From Gnetum montanum (lineage: Eukaryota; Streptophyta; Gnetopsida; Gnetales; Gnetaceae), in assembly GCA_015680685.1 (NCBI GenBank), contig MNCI01030719.1:10937-74936 (forward strand): a stretch of DNA of 64,000 bases, in the 5' to 3' direction. Below, piece by piece: positions 1 through 10,453 of the stretch; the stretch's first letter is position 1; the number at the start of each line of letters is the position of its first letter. The notes under the pieces are model-generated. The model was not told the DNA's origin. It saw only the letters and a list, made by a program, of their open reading frames with translations, and searched no databases. The translations under genes were made by a program, and so were the position numbers.

Positions 1-560
1 TTATGCTAATAGGGGAAGGTAAGGAGAACTAAGTGAGTAACTTTCATTAACTATTTACTAATCTAAGTTCTAATTGTTCCTAATACCAGTATTCATTCCC
101 ACTTGCCACACACATCCTAAACCAGTGCAACGCTGCTGGCATTACCAAACGCTAATCGTTACTGGGTTACCAAGTGCTACACACATGCTTGAAGCAGTCA
201 TACTGAGTGCACTTAACTAGTAGAGTCAAGGGTTGAGAGATTATTTAACTAGGAAAGAATTTAAACATTCAACAATAATTAATTAGTATTTAGCTTAGTC
301 CATATGCTGCAAGGTTTATCATAAAGTTCATCTTTATTGTCGTACACAAATGTGTGCTCAGGTACAATTTGCTCGAACAAAGATTCATTCACTTTAAGAC
401 TCCTACTACGGGCACATGGAAATTATTCTAACTCTGGAATGGTAAAACTGCAAGAGTTTAGCTATGGATCTAAGTCTAACTACCTAAACCAAGGGAAGCC
501 ACCTCTTATTTATAGATAATAAGATGGGACGCGATATTGCGGCTCATTAGTTAGCTAGGA
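1..560 (-). mobile_element. Truncated Athila-like LTR at the window edge
   Basis: The first ~550 bases align by eye with the LTR at 3413-3950: shared words include 'gctaat', 'ttaccaagtg', 'gcttgaagcagtc', 'gggcacatggaaattattcta' and 'cttatttatagat'. The LTR reads in the minus orientation, like the LTRs at 3202-4139 and 51005-51950. Its outer end lies left of the window. Its inner end is unclear: after one CpG-rich word near 527-540 the similarity fades, and no CATCA end followed by a purine tract is visible. It could be a solo LTR or the remnant of a minus-strand element. Confidence 0.7.
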
Positions 561-639
561 TCCTTCATGTTTAACAAGTAAAACCATGACAACCCATGAT
601 CAAAGCCCACCTATCATGGTCCATAACTCAGAGGTAAGT

Positions 640-1640
640 AAGAAATCATCATCACAACAATGATGGAAAGAACATGTCACCAAACCAAGAATATAGTCCA
701 CTGAAGATGGCTATCAAAAAAAGGCTTTGAAATAAGCCACACTAATACCAACTACATCCATGGAAAAGGGGTCCAAGGCACATGGACTAAAACCTAAGCT
801 GCAATCTCTAGAAAGGATGGAGGAAGTTAAGAATATAAGGCTAAAACATTGCATGCAAAAGGAAAGAGTTTCCTCATAATAATGGAGGAAGCCAAATGAT
901 CATTAAAGAAAAAGGACAAAACATTGAACTTATACCACTTGGTCATGACCTCTCCTAGGCATAGGGATGCACTAGCTCAAGTGTTAGCCTCTATCCTTGT
1001 GAGCAGAGACATGCTTGCCAAAAAAGAATTAATCCACTTTGTCATTGAGCAAGCTTGGCTTAGGGAAAATGAGCATTAGTCCACACTCAACTTTCATGAT
1101 AGTGAGGTCAAGACTTACTCTCGAAATAGAAAGCTGCTATCTATTCCTCTCCTCATTACTATATATGTTGGCAAATACAAAGCTCCTTGTGTTCATGTGG
1201 ATGATGGGGTAGCAACTAATGTAGTATCATTTTCCATTGTTGACAAGCTAGGCTTGACTGAGAACATCTAAGAAACCACTACCTTAGCACTAAAGTGATT
1301 TAATGACTCACAAGTAGTAGTGCAAGGTTCTATTTTCTTGGATTTTTTAGTCGATGAGTAAATCCCTACATCTGCCAACTTCCTAGTGGTTGAAGAAACA
1401 CCTAGCCTCAACTTGATCTTAGAAAGGTCATGGTTAGCTAAGCTTCATGCAGTCTCATCTCCTATACATCAAGAGATTCATTTGTCCTATAAGGGAGGAG
1501 AAATCGTCATTCATGGAGACAACGTGTTACTACGTTTGGTTAACTATGTTAATGTTGATTGAGGTTTAGAGGTGGAATTTTAAGAGGAAACTCCCAATAC
1601 TCTAACTAGGGCCAGCAACAACAACACTAGTAATATGAAC
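640..1640 (+). pseudogene. Gag-protease fragment of an Ogre/Tat-like Ty3/gypsy element
   Basis: Broken plus-strand coding sequence. Around 1190-1260 it encodes an aspartic-protease-like flap with VDDGVATNVVSF where Ogre/Tat proteases have VDGGSSLNV. Around 1375-1470 it encodes FLVVEETPSLNLILERSWL, matching the conserved 'NILLGRPWL' segment, followed by SSPIHQEIHL and GGEIVIHGD. Several in-frame stops (near 1269, 1296, 1360, 1560) show it is dead. The same protein is recognisable on the minus strand at 34000-34620, so this is a second copy of one family. No RT follows, so the copy is a fragment. Family assignment is from motif resemblance, not a search. Confidence 0.6.
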
Positions 1641-2988
1641 TCTATGAGATGATGGTCAACGAAAATTCCTACAACTTGCCATGCTAAAAAAGAGAGATGG
1701 TGACCATAGATTCATGCCAAAAGGATTACTTGATCTCTCAAAGATCAAATACCAAGTTTATGGTAAATATCTCATCTATTCTTTCGTCAATTTTTTGCTT
1801 ACCTTTACAATATTATATCATGATTCTATATTGGCTCTTTCCTTATATGCTCTTTTGAGAGAATTCCATACTTGCTAGGCAATGTATGAACCATGGTTTG
1901 CTAAGACCTAAAACTAGTAAAATCTAATCATGATTGACCAATACTAACCTTTTCTTAGCATGTGTTTCCTATGTTGATTAGTTTAGCCTTGTTTCATTAT
2001 ATTTTGACTTGTTTTGACCTTATTGATCTTAGTTGTTCACCATTTGATCATTAATCAACCTCATTTGAGTTTGGTTTTACTATTTCCACTTATTATCTCT
2101 CTTGTGGCTTCAGTTGACCTTGTTTAACTTTCAATTAGTGTTATTTTGTGGGGTTTGACCATCCCTAACCATCATTTGATGTCATTTGACCATGATATGA
2201 CTTTCTAAGACCTAAAACTAGCAAAATATATCCATAGTTGATAATTTCTGACCTTACAATGTCTTACTTTACCTGTAATGACCTCCGTTGACCATGTTTC
2301 AACATGTTTTGGAATCAAGTTAATTTTTTTTGACCCACTTTGGCTTTAGTATTAGGGTATTTTGCATTGTTTTTACATTATTTAACAATGTTATTACACA
2401 AGTACCACTTGATGTGCATATGTTGACATGCAAGATTGAGTTAGAAGGATGAAGGAGCAAATTTAGTTGGCCATAAAGCCTAAGTGGGTTACCCTTCATG
2501 ATGTTGTTAGACCAAGTTAACCTTACACATCCAAACCATAATCTTGAAACTATTTTACTATACACCCATAACAACTTGAAGTAACCTAATATCCTTTAAT
2601 CTTGAAGCTAGAAACATCATGGAGGATCCCTTAGTTAATGTTTTCATGGAAGACCACAATGGTGAGGAGAAAACACATGAAACCAAGTTCCTCACTAGAG
2701 TTTAACCCTGCTCAAGATAACATCAAATCCCTTTTATACAACATAAAATCCTTTACATAGCCTTGATTACATCTGACACTCAAATGTTTGCTTATAGTAT
2801 TATTTATCATTGTTGATAGGTTACAATGAATGACTGAGGTTGATGACTTGATCTGCAACAAGTAAGCTTGCATGATTTTCTTCTTTGCCTCTCTCTCTTT
2901 TTGCACAAAAAATGAACTAAAGAACTTTGTAACATTTGTAATGCAAGATGTAGATAACTTTGGGTGTAACGATTGTGAACTTTGATGG
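1641..2988. other. Unassigned AT-rich sequence, target region of element 2
   Basis: No coding similarity seen on either strand; the short ORFs lack recognisable motifs. About eight TTGAC words lie on the plus strand between 1930 and 2335, more than chance would give. The stretch ends at the insertion point of the LTR element starting at 2994 and would originally have been continuous with about 24074. Confidence 0.5.
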
Positions 2989-3118
2989 CCTAGTGATGAG
3001 TTGCATTCTGTCAGTTGCATCAATGTGACGTTGTTAATGTGGCCTCTTCAATGAGGCCTAGTTGATGCATCATATCATGCATTGACATGGATCCATTGAT
3101 AGAGTGTCTATAGTCAGC

Positions 3119-3125
3119 TATAAAT
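3119..3125 (+). promoter_or_regulatory. TATA box in the element 2 5' LTR
   Basis: TATAAAT about 125 bases from the LTR start; the 3' LTR copy has TATAAATA at 23251-23258 at the corresponding place. Position is that expected of a U3 core promoter. The insertion of element 1 about 75 bases downstream separates it from the rest of its LTR. Confidence 0.5.
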
Positions 3126-3196
3126 GCATGCTTGTAGACACATTTATGGCATAAGTAGATTGTAGTTGTAGTAGATCTTTTGCATTTTTTCCATTC

Positions 3197-3201
3197 AAAG
3201 G
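3197..3201. repeat. Target site duplication AAAGG (left) of element 1
   Basis: AAAGG immediately precedes the element 1 LTR (TGATGAG at 3202). The same AAAGG immediately follows the other LTR end at 10862-10866. Joining the flanks restores a sequence like the uninterrupted 3' LTR of element 2 at 23330-23345 (ccattcaaaagttaga). Confidence 0.9.
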
Positions 3202-3920
3202 TGATGAGTGGCAAGGTACCCCTACACTCCACCATACGAATACGAGCGTTACATGAGCGATCTAGTCGAACTCCATAGACTAAGTGCCTACACGCCTTAT
3301 GGAACACCTAAGGTTAATCGTTCGTTGTCTTCCCAGACTTACTTATATTTGTCACAGTTGTATGGTGAAGTAAGTTTGAGGTATGTGATTTTTATAGCTT
3401 TTATGTTTTATCTCCTATGCTAATGAGGTAAAGGGTGAAGAGACTAATTAACTAACTTTAACTAACTAACTAAGCCTTAATTAACCTAGCATCAGCATTG
3501 TTCCCACTTATCATTTACACCCTGAACCAATGCAACCTTGATTACCAGATGCTATTCGTTACTGGGATTACCAAGTGAAACGCATGTGCTTGAAGCAGTC
3601 GTACTAAATGCACTTAACTATGAGAGAAGGGTTGAGAGAGATTTAATTAACTACTAAAGCATTTAAATGATGAATAATAAATAATAATAAGTAAATTCCT
3701 ATTTAGCTTAGTCCATGCATTGCAAGGTTTATCCAATAGTTCGTCCTTATTTCCATACACAAACTTGTGTTCAGGTACAATATTTGCTCGAATAAAGATC
3801 CATTCACTTTGGAGCTCCTAGTATGGGCACATGGAAATTATTCTATATCTACAGAGGTAAAATTGCTAGAGTTTTGCTAAGGGTCTAGATTTAGATGGAG
3901 AAACAAGGAAGAGTTTCCTC

Positions 3921-3928
3921 TTATTTAT
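3921..3928 (-). promoter_or_regulatory. TATA box in the element 1 LTR
   Basis: Reads TATAAATA on the minus strand. The same word occurs at the equivalent position in the LTRs at 1-560 (about 508-515) and 51005-51950 (about 51738-51745), supporting a conserved U3 promoter. Confidence 0.5.
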
Positions 3929-3939
3929 AGATTTGGCGG

Positions 3940-4135
3940 CATACTACAATATTGCGTACGCGATATCGCAGGGGAAGACGCAATATCGCGTACGCGATAT
4001 CGTAGGGGAAGACGCAATATCGCGTATGCGATATCGCATCAATATTCTGTACGCAATATCATAAGGGAAGACGCAATATCGTGTACGCGATATCGCAAGG
4101 GATGCGATATCGTGGCCCATGTGATATCACGTCCC
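3940..4135. repeat. CpG-rich palindromic tandem repeat in U3
   Basis: About five copies of a ~34-bp unit with consensus gacgcaatatcgcgtacgcg followed by atatcgcaggggaa. Its core ATATCGCGTACGCGATAT is an 18-base perfect palindrome. Units vary by single substitutions and small deletions. Shorter versions occur at about 10775-10855 and 51755-51850. CpG is dense here while the surrounding DNA is CpG-poor. Confidence 0.85.
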
Positions 4136-4139
4136 ATCA

Positions 4140-4152
4140 TACCCCCATGACT
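4140..4152 (-). promoter_or_regulatory. Polypurine tract of element 1
   Basis: Minus strand reads agtcatgggggta directly before the LTR start TGATGGGACG. The same arrangement precedes the LTRs at 51950 (ttgtgggggta) and 23112 (gttgttgggta). This is the expected primer site for plus-strand DNA synthesis. Confidence 0.75.
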
Positions 4153-6050
4153 AGATAAAAACTCATCCTTGAGTTCCTTACAAAATATTGGGAAGGTATG
4201 TGATTATTAACTTGAATGGAAGTAATGGTAAATGGGATGACATGTGAATGAATCATCATTACAGAACATGACAAAACTGGTGTTCACAACAACAAAAGTG
4301 AACACTTTATACATTTGACATTAGGCCTTATTTGGCAGCTGAGAGAGAAGAAAGAAGAGAGAAGAAGTTTGCTGCTGCCAATTCCAAGATTGCACCTTTT
4401 TTTGTCTATCCATATGCACACCATCGATCTTGCTCCTTGCATAGATACTTTAGCAGCAATCCATTCCAAGTGTTCTCTCCAGATCTAATCTATTGTTGTA
4501 TGATTACCATCTGCACACACAACATAGTCTTATATTGGCAAGGGTAAATGAATCACAATGTAGTTGATACCTTGCTTCGATGAAAGGTCCATTGGCTGAG
4601 TTGTGGTATGGCTGATACGGGTCTAGAGATATAATAGTGGTGACTACCGAAGGTGTAGGGATTAGGAGAAAATTGAGAAAATTGGGTTAGGACCCCCATG
4701 ACTAAGAGCGAACCTCCAGTAGTGATAGAATGGAGAAAGAGAAAGAAAAAGAACAAGAAAGATGGAGAACATGAGACAACTATAATGTTGATGAAGTGGA
4801 TGTCAAGATGGAAATGAAAAAAATAGGGTGGATTGCAAAAAAAACTGTTAAGGGAAAGAATTTAACTGGTGTACCAAATAGGAATGCCAGTGGATCCTCC
4901 CCAAACTAGGCTCATGCCCTTAATGCCCTAAAAAACCCACATTCGAAGAGTCTGTAGGCTCTCGGAATGTCATTTGAAACAAGAGTTAAACTCCTAACCA
5001 CAAGAATTTACCAAAAAGGAAGAAATGCAACAACCAAAATATACACTAATGATACAACCGGTAATGAGGTGATAAATAGGGAGAGAAGGATGGAAAGAAG
5101 AGAATGGAATGGAATCTCAAGAACAAGGTGATGTACAGCCCCTTGTGTGTTTACTGATTAATGTAACTTGGTAAATCCCATTCCAAGTCTGGCCTCAAAC
5201 AAACCACATCCAGTGACTTCACATCAATGCATTCGGCTAATCCATCCTCTTGAAGTAACAAGAATGCCTCCCTAAAAGAGCCACCACCATTCCAACGAAA
5301 CGAAGGAGGATAGAATGGGAAGGAAGAAGGGCCCTGGTTAGAGGAAACATGCTTATTTTAGTTTCATAACTAGTTCTTGTATCCCAAATGATTATTTCTT
5401 CTAAGGGGTTTACATTGAATTCTCATTTTTTTTATGCATGAGAATCACACCATGCAAAGACTTTGTTATTTTTATTAGCTTAGCTTTCTGATAATTGGGT
5501 AATTTCAAAATGGTAGGAAAAATCATGAAGAAAACATCCAAGCACCTAAGAGAATGGCCAAAAAAAATGCATCAAGTTTCCTTGAAGTCACACCCTTTCC
5601 AATCCTTGAGTCCTTCCTTAGTTTGAGAAATGCCTAGTCACCGATCCATTATAGTTCTTATTAATTTGAAGAAAGGGGATTGTATAGTTCCAAGACAAGA
5701 GAAACCATAGAAATTTATGGATGTGTGGATGATGTGGACTCATTGCCTACTATATCGAAAGAAACATACCTTAGTATCAACATCATAACTTAAAGGTAAA
5801 AACAAAACATTAGCAATCAATAGGAAAACAGTTCATAACATCATGAAGAACACTTATTAAATGACAAACTTGACAAGATGGATAAAACACACACACACAC
5901 ACAAAGAAATGAAAAGGTATAAAAGATGTTTTAAAACAAAAACAAAAAAAGTTAAAGAAATTTGTAAAACAAAACTGTGCAAAAAAAAATGTCTAAAACA
6001 AAAAACTTAAAAGAATTGAGGGCCCCGAATGATTAGCATAGGTGGCCATC
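4153..6050 (-). other. Element 1 post-pol spacer and ORF2 stub
   Basis: Non-coding spacer matching element 2 (17850-20025) and element 5 (57400-59420) in patches: 'gcatggtgtg' (5430-5460), the 'gaggatccactggcat' block (about 4885-4905), and 'tcatgggggtcc' (4688-4703). A minus-strand ATG at 4510-4508 aligns with the start of ORF2. Only about 70 codons follow before the 3' end of the element, with stops, so ORF2 is essentially deleted. Confidence 0.6.
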
Positions 6051-6129
6051 TCCCCCATGACTGAATTGAAAGGGAGAGATCCAAAATAATAAGCACCTAT
6101 TTAAATTTTTTAGAAGCGTCCAGCTTCTC

Positions 6130-6800
6130 CCGATTGATGTTTTCAGATTAAGGGGTGGAAGTCAGTGACGCTCATACTCCAATGTATCTATGCCTTCATT
6201 GTGGATGTGAGTTCTTCCCCTAGTTTATTCCATGCATGTTGGTGGATTGCTTCCTTCATCATCTATCAACCACTAGGTGTTCTCTTGTTGTGTGATTGCT
6301 ACATATAGGCACCTTTGTATTTGAGTTTCTTGGGCACACCAGTTGCATGAAGGAAATGCTAAGAATTTCTCCACATCATCACCCTCTGAGTCACTGTATG
6401 TGATGCATGGAACTTTCTTCTTCTCAATCTTTCCATAAATATTTTCCTTAGATATTTCCAAGGGAATATCGTGGATCCCTAGTCATGCATTAATGGTGCT
6501 AAGCCATGCCCTTCCCATTATAATTGGGAAGTCCCCTTTGTTACTGTTGACTTCTATCACCAGGAAATTAGCTGGGTATGACCAACCACACAGTGTTAAC
6601 GATATCCTCGACCAATCCTAAGGGAATGATGATGGACTGGTAAACTAGTCCTAGTTGAATATTTCTCTTCTTGAGTGGAGGTAGGTTTCAAGATTTATAC
6701 ATTTCTCGTGAGATTAAGTTGACTCCAGAACCTGAGTTAAGAAGAGGCTTATGAGGTTCGTTCCTAGTGATTTGGAGGTAGATTAAGGGACTTCCAGGGT
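6130..6800 (-). pseudogene. Element 1 protease remnant
   Basis: Minus-strand sequence encodes LLNSGSGVNLIS (about 6744-6709) where the family should have a retropepsin D-S/T-G loop (LLDSG). The first residue is now N, a G to A type change. Downstream peptide EISKENIYGKIEKKKVPCI (6461-6400) matches element 2 (14600-14660) and element 5 (62690-62640). After about 6270 the similarity to the linker before RT fades, and by 6110 it resumes at the pol 3' end, marking the deletion of RT, RNase H and integrase. Confidence 0.65.
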
Positions 6801-7350
6801 CAGAGAGTTTCCTAGGAAGGTGGCCCACCCTTATCTAGTCAATAACGGTATGTGTTAACATAATCGTATGCGTTAAGCCCTGTTGTTGGTTTGAAGGGAG
6901 CTCCGAAGCCTTATTTGTTGGAGGAGCATGCATAGACTCAACCGCTTGTGGTTGTAAGAGCTTGTTTGGGCTTTTGGTTATGAAGAAAGGGCTTCTCTTC
7001 TTGTAGTTGTCGGAACCAGTAGCGAGTTAAAGATTTACAACTCTCGTAGCATTACATTGTTGTGGTTGAGTGGGAAGTTCCCCTTGCATTGTTGGAGCAG
7101 GTGATAGTGAAACTATCGGAGTATGAGTGGCGGATGGATTCAGAGGATGGTACATGTGTGGTGTGTCTTCCATAGGAGAAGGAGTCCTAAAATACTCCTA
7201 AACTTGGTAGTGATGTTGTGGGGTTGCGTGACCCATAGAGTCACTTGGAGAAACTGGTTGCTGCACGTAGTAGCCATACGGGTTTGGTTGCCGGTAAGGG
7301 TATTGTTGTCTAGGCGGTGGCATCCCCCATGATTGTGGGTGTTGCCACTA

Positions 7351-9375
7351 CTAGTGTTGCCCGATAGGTTGTGATGGAGTTCCACTTGGATAGTATGTTA
7401 ACAGTTGGTGGAACTGCCTTGGGTTACCTTGGGGATAAGGTAATCTTCGAGGTGCTTGTCGTCTGTTAAGTCTTAGGTTGAGCGCATACACCCCAGACTC
7501 TTGTAGATGTGAGATTATTGGGCAACATCTCTTAGGATGGTCATATTGGAAGATCTCACATCCACTGTCATTGTCTATGTCCGAATCCACAATCTCATCG
7601 ATGATAGTCATTTTTCCCTTACAATTGTCACGTGCATGGCCTGAATCTCTCCGTTTTGTCTTATCATGGTCACTACTTCGTTCCTCCTTAGACTCCTCTA
7701 CGATTTTTAGGACATTTTCAATTTTACTATCTAAGGAGCTCCATATTTCATCTACCTTAGCCAATACTTCCATTATTAGCTTTTGAAGTGGCAAGGTTTT
7801 TCTATTCACCAACTCTTCGAGTGGTGACTCATCCTCTTCATCGCAGAATCTCACTCCATTCTTTCAGAGGGAAGGATCGCAGTTATATTCTTCTGCACTT
7901 TCTCTTTTCTGTAGCTCCCCTTCTTCTTTAGCTACTTTCTCCAACAATCTATGAATTTCATGGGATCTAAGTTTAGATAGTCTCCCTTCGGTGTATGTCC
8001 CATCTACAAGGTGGAGGAGTTGATCCCGTTGTGTGTAACCATGGCCTGGGCAATGATGTAGCAATGCATAATATTGGCCCATGGTACCATCCAAGGGTTT
8101 TTGATTACCCTGCTTCCATCCTTGGATCTGCTTACACAAGTTGAACACTCTGGAGTACCTTTGGTATTTATCGTTAAATAATTATAGCATTGTACTCCAC
8201 CTTCTAATGGTTTTTGGCTCTAAGGACCGATACCAACTCTCTACTTCTTTTATGAGTGTCCTAGGGAATAACTTTAACTTCTGCCACTCGTTTTTAATAT
8301 TTTGCAAGGTGTAGGCATCGTGGAATGCCTATAAGTGATTTTGTGGATCAGTGTTGTATCCCCCTTCGAAGCATGGAATATTATTTATATCTAATCTCTT
8401 GATTCAGCTATCTTTTTGATGCCTTGTAGGTATTCTCAAAGCCTTTGTTATATCTAACATACTTTGGGTGGCAAGTAGGGATTTTTCATGATCATCTCTC
8501 TCATGACATCTATGATGCCTACGTGTTTCCGTACTTTTCCTTCTTTACCTTGACTCTCTTGAATGCCCTCATCCTCTCTCTCAACTCTCTCGTCGAGGTC
8601 TCTCATTTTTCTTACCCTTATTTTTCTTACCCTTATCCTCATTGTTATGCTCTTTGTGACTACGTCCTAATGTGGAAGGAGAGGGTGAGTGATGTGATGA
8701 AGGAGAAGAAGAAGGGGAACCATCACCATGATGATGTTTCTTACCTTCTCTTCAGTGACTACGGCCCGGATTGTGATGACGATCTGAATGCCCATCCTTA
8801 TCATGTGTTTTTGTTCCCTTGATGAACACTTGGTGTTCATGGGGATCAGAACTAGGGTTGTGTATCGTGGAGTGTAGGTTCTGATACCCTACCTGCTCAC
8901 TATTTTTAGGATGGAGAATATCATTGGATGGAGAACCTGTTATAATTGGTTCACCATATCTAATTTCTCTTAGGACGTGTGAGACCCCTTTGCCCTTCAA
9001 CAATGTATGATGGCTCTCCTGCCATGAGTCCCTTAAACATTGTGCTTCAATGGGACGATAATCCCTTATGCTGTAATCATATGCAACATATTCAACGTAT
9101 AGCTATGTCATGCCTATTTGTGCAAGAGCACAAAGGAGCATGTTGGGGACTGCATGATCTGGGGGTAACACTATGTTACCTTGCAAATCACGGCAACATA
9201 GTTGTTCATCTTGGTGGAGGATAAAAGTAAAATTTGGTATATACTCATCGGGATGAATATACATCACTTGATACTTTTGAGGAACTAGTGGTTCATGGTT
9301 ATGTGTGTTAGACCGCATACTGTCTCTTGTGTGATCCCTAGGCAGTGAAGTGCTTTTATGAGAAGAAGAAGACAT
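7351..9375 (-). pseudogene. Element 1 gag
   Basis: Gag, the structural protein of the virus-like particle. Start chosen at the minus-strand ATG at 9375 (MSSSSHKS), which aligns with element 2 at 11716 (MSSSFHK). A WYRSLEP motif typical of the retrotransposon gag domain lies near 8235. Two conserved open blocks follow: 8148-7864 (FNLCKQIQGWKQ... to EEYNCDPSL) and 7854-7351 (SPLEELVNRKT, LAKVDEIWSSLDSK, IFQYDHPKRC). Then comes a Pro/Gln/Tyr-rich tail continuing past 7351 towards the protease. Several frameshifts and stops interrupt it (for example between 9103 and 8148). No CCHC zinc knuckle was seen. Confidence 0.7.
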
Positions 9376-9429
9376 TGTGTCTTATTCAGTGTGCTGATTA
9401 ACTATCATATAATTTTTTATTTAATTAAC

Positions 9430-10453
9430 CCTAAGGGTTCATTAAGCTCCCAATGATGTGGATAATTTCCTATGTTCTACTTAGCACACAAACAACTTAG
9501 TCCCTGGTAACAAGGCCAATGATGAGTGGCGAGTTACCCCTACACTCAACCATACGATTACAAGCGTTACACACGTGATCCAGTTAAACTCCACAGAATA
9601 AGTGCCTACACGCCTTATGGAACACCTAAGGTTAATCATTCATTGTCTTCCTAGAATTACTTGTATTTGTTAGGGTTGTATGGTTAAGTAAGTTTGAGGT
9701 ATGTGATTTTTATAGTTTTTATGTTTTATCTCCTATGCTAATGAGGTAAAGTGTGAAGAGACTAATTAACTAAATTTAACTAACTAAATAAGCCTTAATT
9801 AACCTAGCATTAACATTTTTTCCCACTTATCATTCACACCCTAAACCAATACAACCTTGATTACCAAACGCTATTCGTTACTAGGATTACCAAACGTAAC
9901 GCATGTGCCTGAAGCGATCGTACTGAATGCACTTAACTATNTCCTAAGGGTTCATTAAGCTCCCAATGATGTGGATAATTTCCTATGTTCTACTTAGCAC
10001 ACAAACAACTTAGTCCCTGGTAACAAGGCCAATGATGAGTGGCGAGTTACCCCTACACTCAACCATACGATTACAAGCGTTACACACGTGATCCAGTTAA
10101 ACTCCACAGAATAAGTGCCTACACGCCTTATGGAACACCTAAGGTTAATCATTCATTGTCTTCCTAGACTTACTTGTATTTGTTAGGGTTGTATGGTTAA
10201 GTAAGTTTGAGGTATGTGATTTTTATAGTTTTTATGTTTTATCTCCTATGCTAATGAGGTAAAGTGTGAAGAGACTAATTAACTAACTTTAACTAACTAA
10301 ATAAGCCTTAATTAACCTAGCATTAACATTTTTTCCCACTTATCATTGACACCCTAAACCAATACAACCTTGATTACCAAACGCTATTCGTTACTAGGAT
10401 TACCAAGCGTAACGCATGTGCCTGAAGCGATCGTACTGAATGCACTTAACTAT
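9430..10453. repeat. Probable assembly duplication around N at 9941
   Basis: 9430-9940 and 9943-10453 are the same 511 bp with only about four differences noted. Each copy spans the end of the gag leader, the PBS and the first ~420 bases of the LTR. The copies meet at a single N. An unmerged overlap between contigs explains this better than biology, because a repeated leader-LTR segment abutting an N fits no retrotransposon structure. Confidence 0.85.
9500..9519 (-). promoter_or_regulatory. Element 1 primer-binding site, tRNA-Asp type
   Basis: Minus strand after the LTR end CATCA reads TTGGCCTTGTTACCAGGGA. This resembles the tRNA-Asp-complementary site known from Athila elements (TGGCGCCGTTGCCGGGGA) with mainly transition differences. 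The second assembled copy is at 10013-10032. Confidence 0.65.

Larger units (their letters stand above)
2994..3201 (+). mobile_element. Element 2 5' LTR, left part (U3 and TATA region)
   Basis: Starts TGATGAGTTGCATTCTG and matches the 3' LTR of the same element from 23112 (TGATGAGTCACATTCTG) through the shared stretch 'tttatggcataagtagattg' to 'ccattcaaa'. The LTR is interrupted at 3201 by element 1 and resumes at 10867. Its U3 is unrelated to the CGATATCG-rich U3 of elements 1 and 6, although the downstream part of the LTR is shared. Confidence 0.85.
3202..4139 (-). mobile_element. Element 1 3' LTR
   Basis: 938 bp, plus-strand ends TGATGAG...CCCATCA. A TATA box (TATTTATA on plus, 3921-3928) lies about 210 bases from the U3 end at 4139. 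The U3 end holds a CpG-rich palindromic array (3940-4135), longer here than in the 5' LTR, which accounts for most of the length difference. It is followed at 4140 by the element's polypurine tract. Confidence 0.88.

Noticed and set aside
3940-4135. Regularly spaced palindromic repeats reminiscent of a CRISPR array
   Set aside because: No unique spacers, sequence lies within a plant LTR and recurs in other LTRs.
5889-5902. Short (CA)n run
   Set aside because: Only about seven dinucleotides; ordinary microsatellite.
7140-7385. Overlapping opposite-strand frames within the gag-protease linker
   Set aside because: They are shadows of the Pro/Gln-rich gag tail on the minus strand; no independent motif.
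8445-8822. 125-codon plus-strand frame
   Set aside because: Lies antisense within the gag region of element 1 (minus); composition reflects charged gag codons read backwards.
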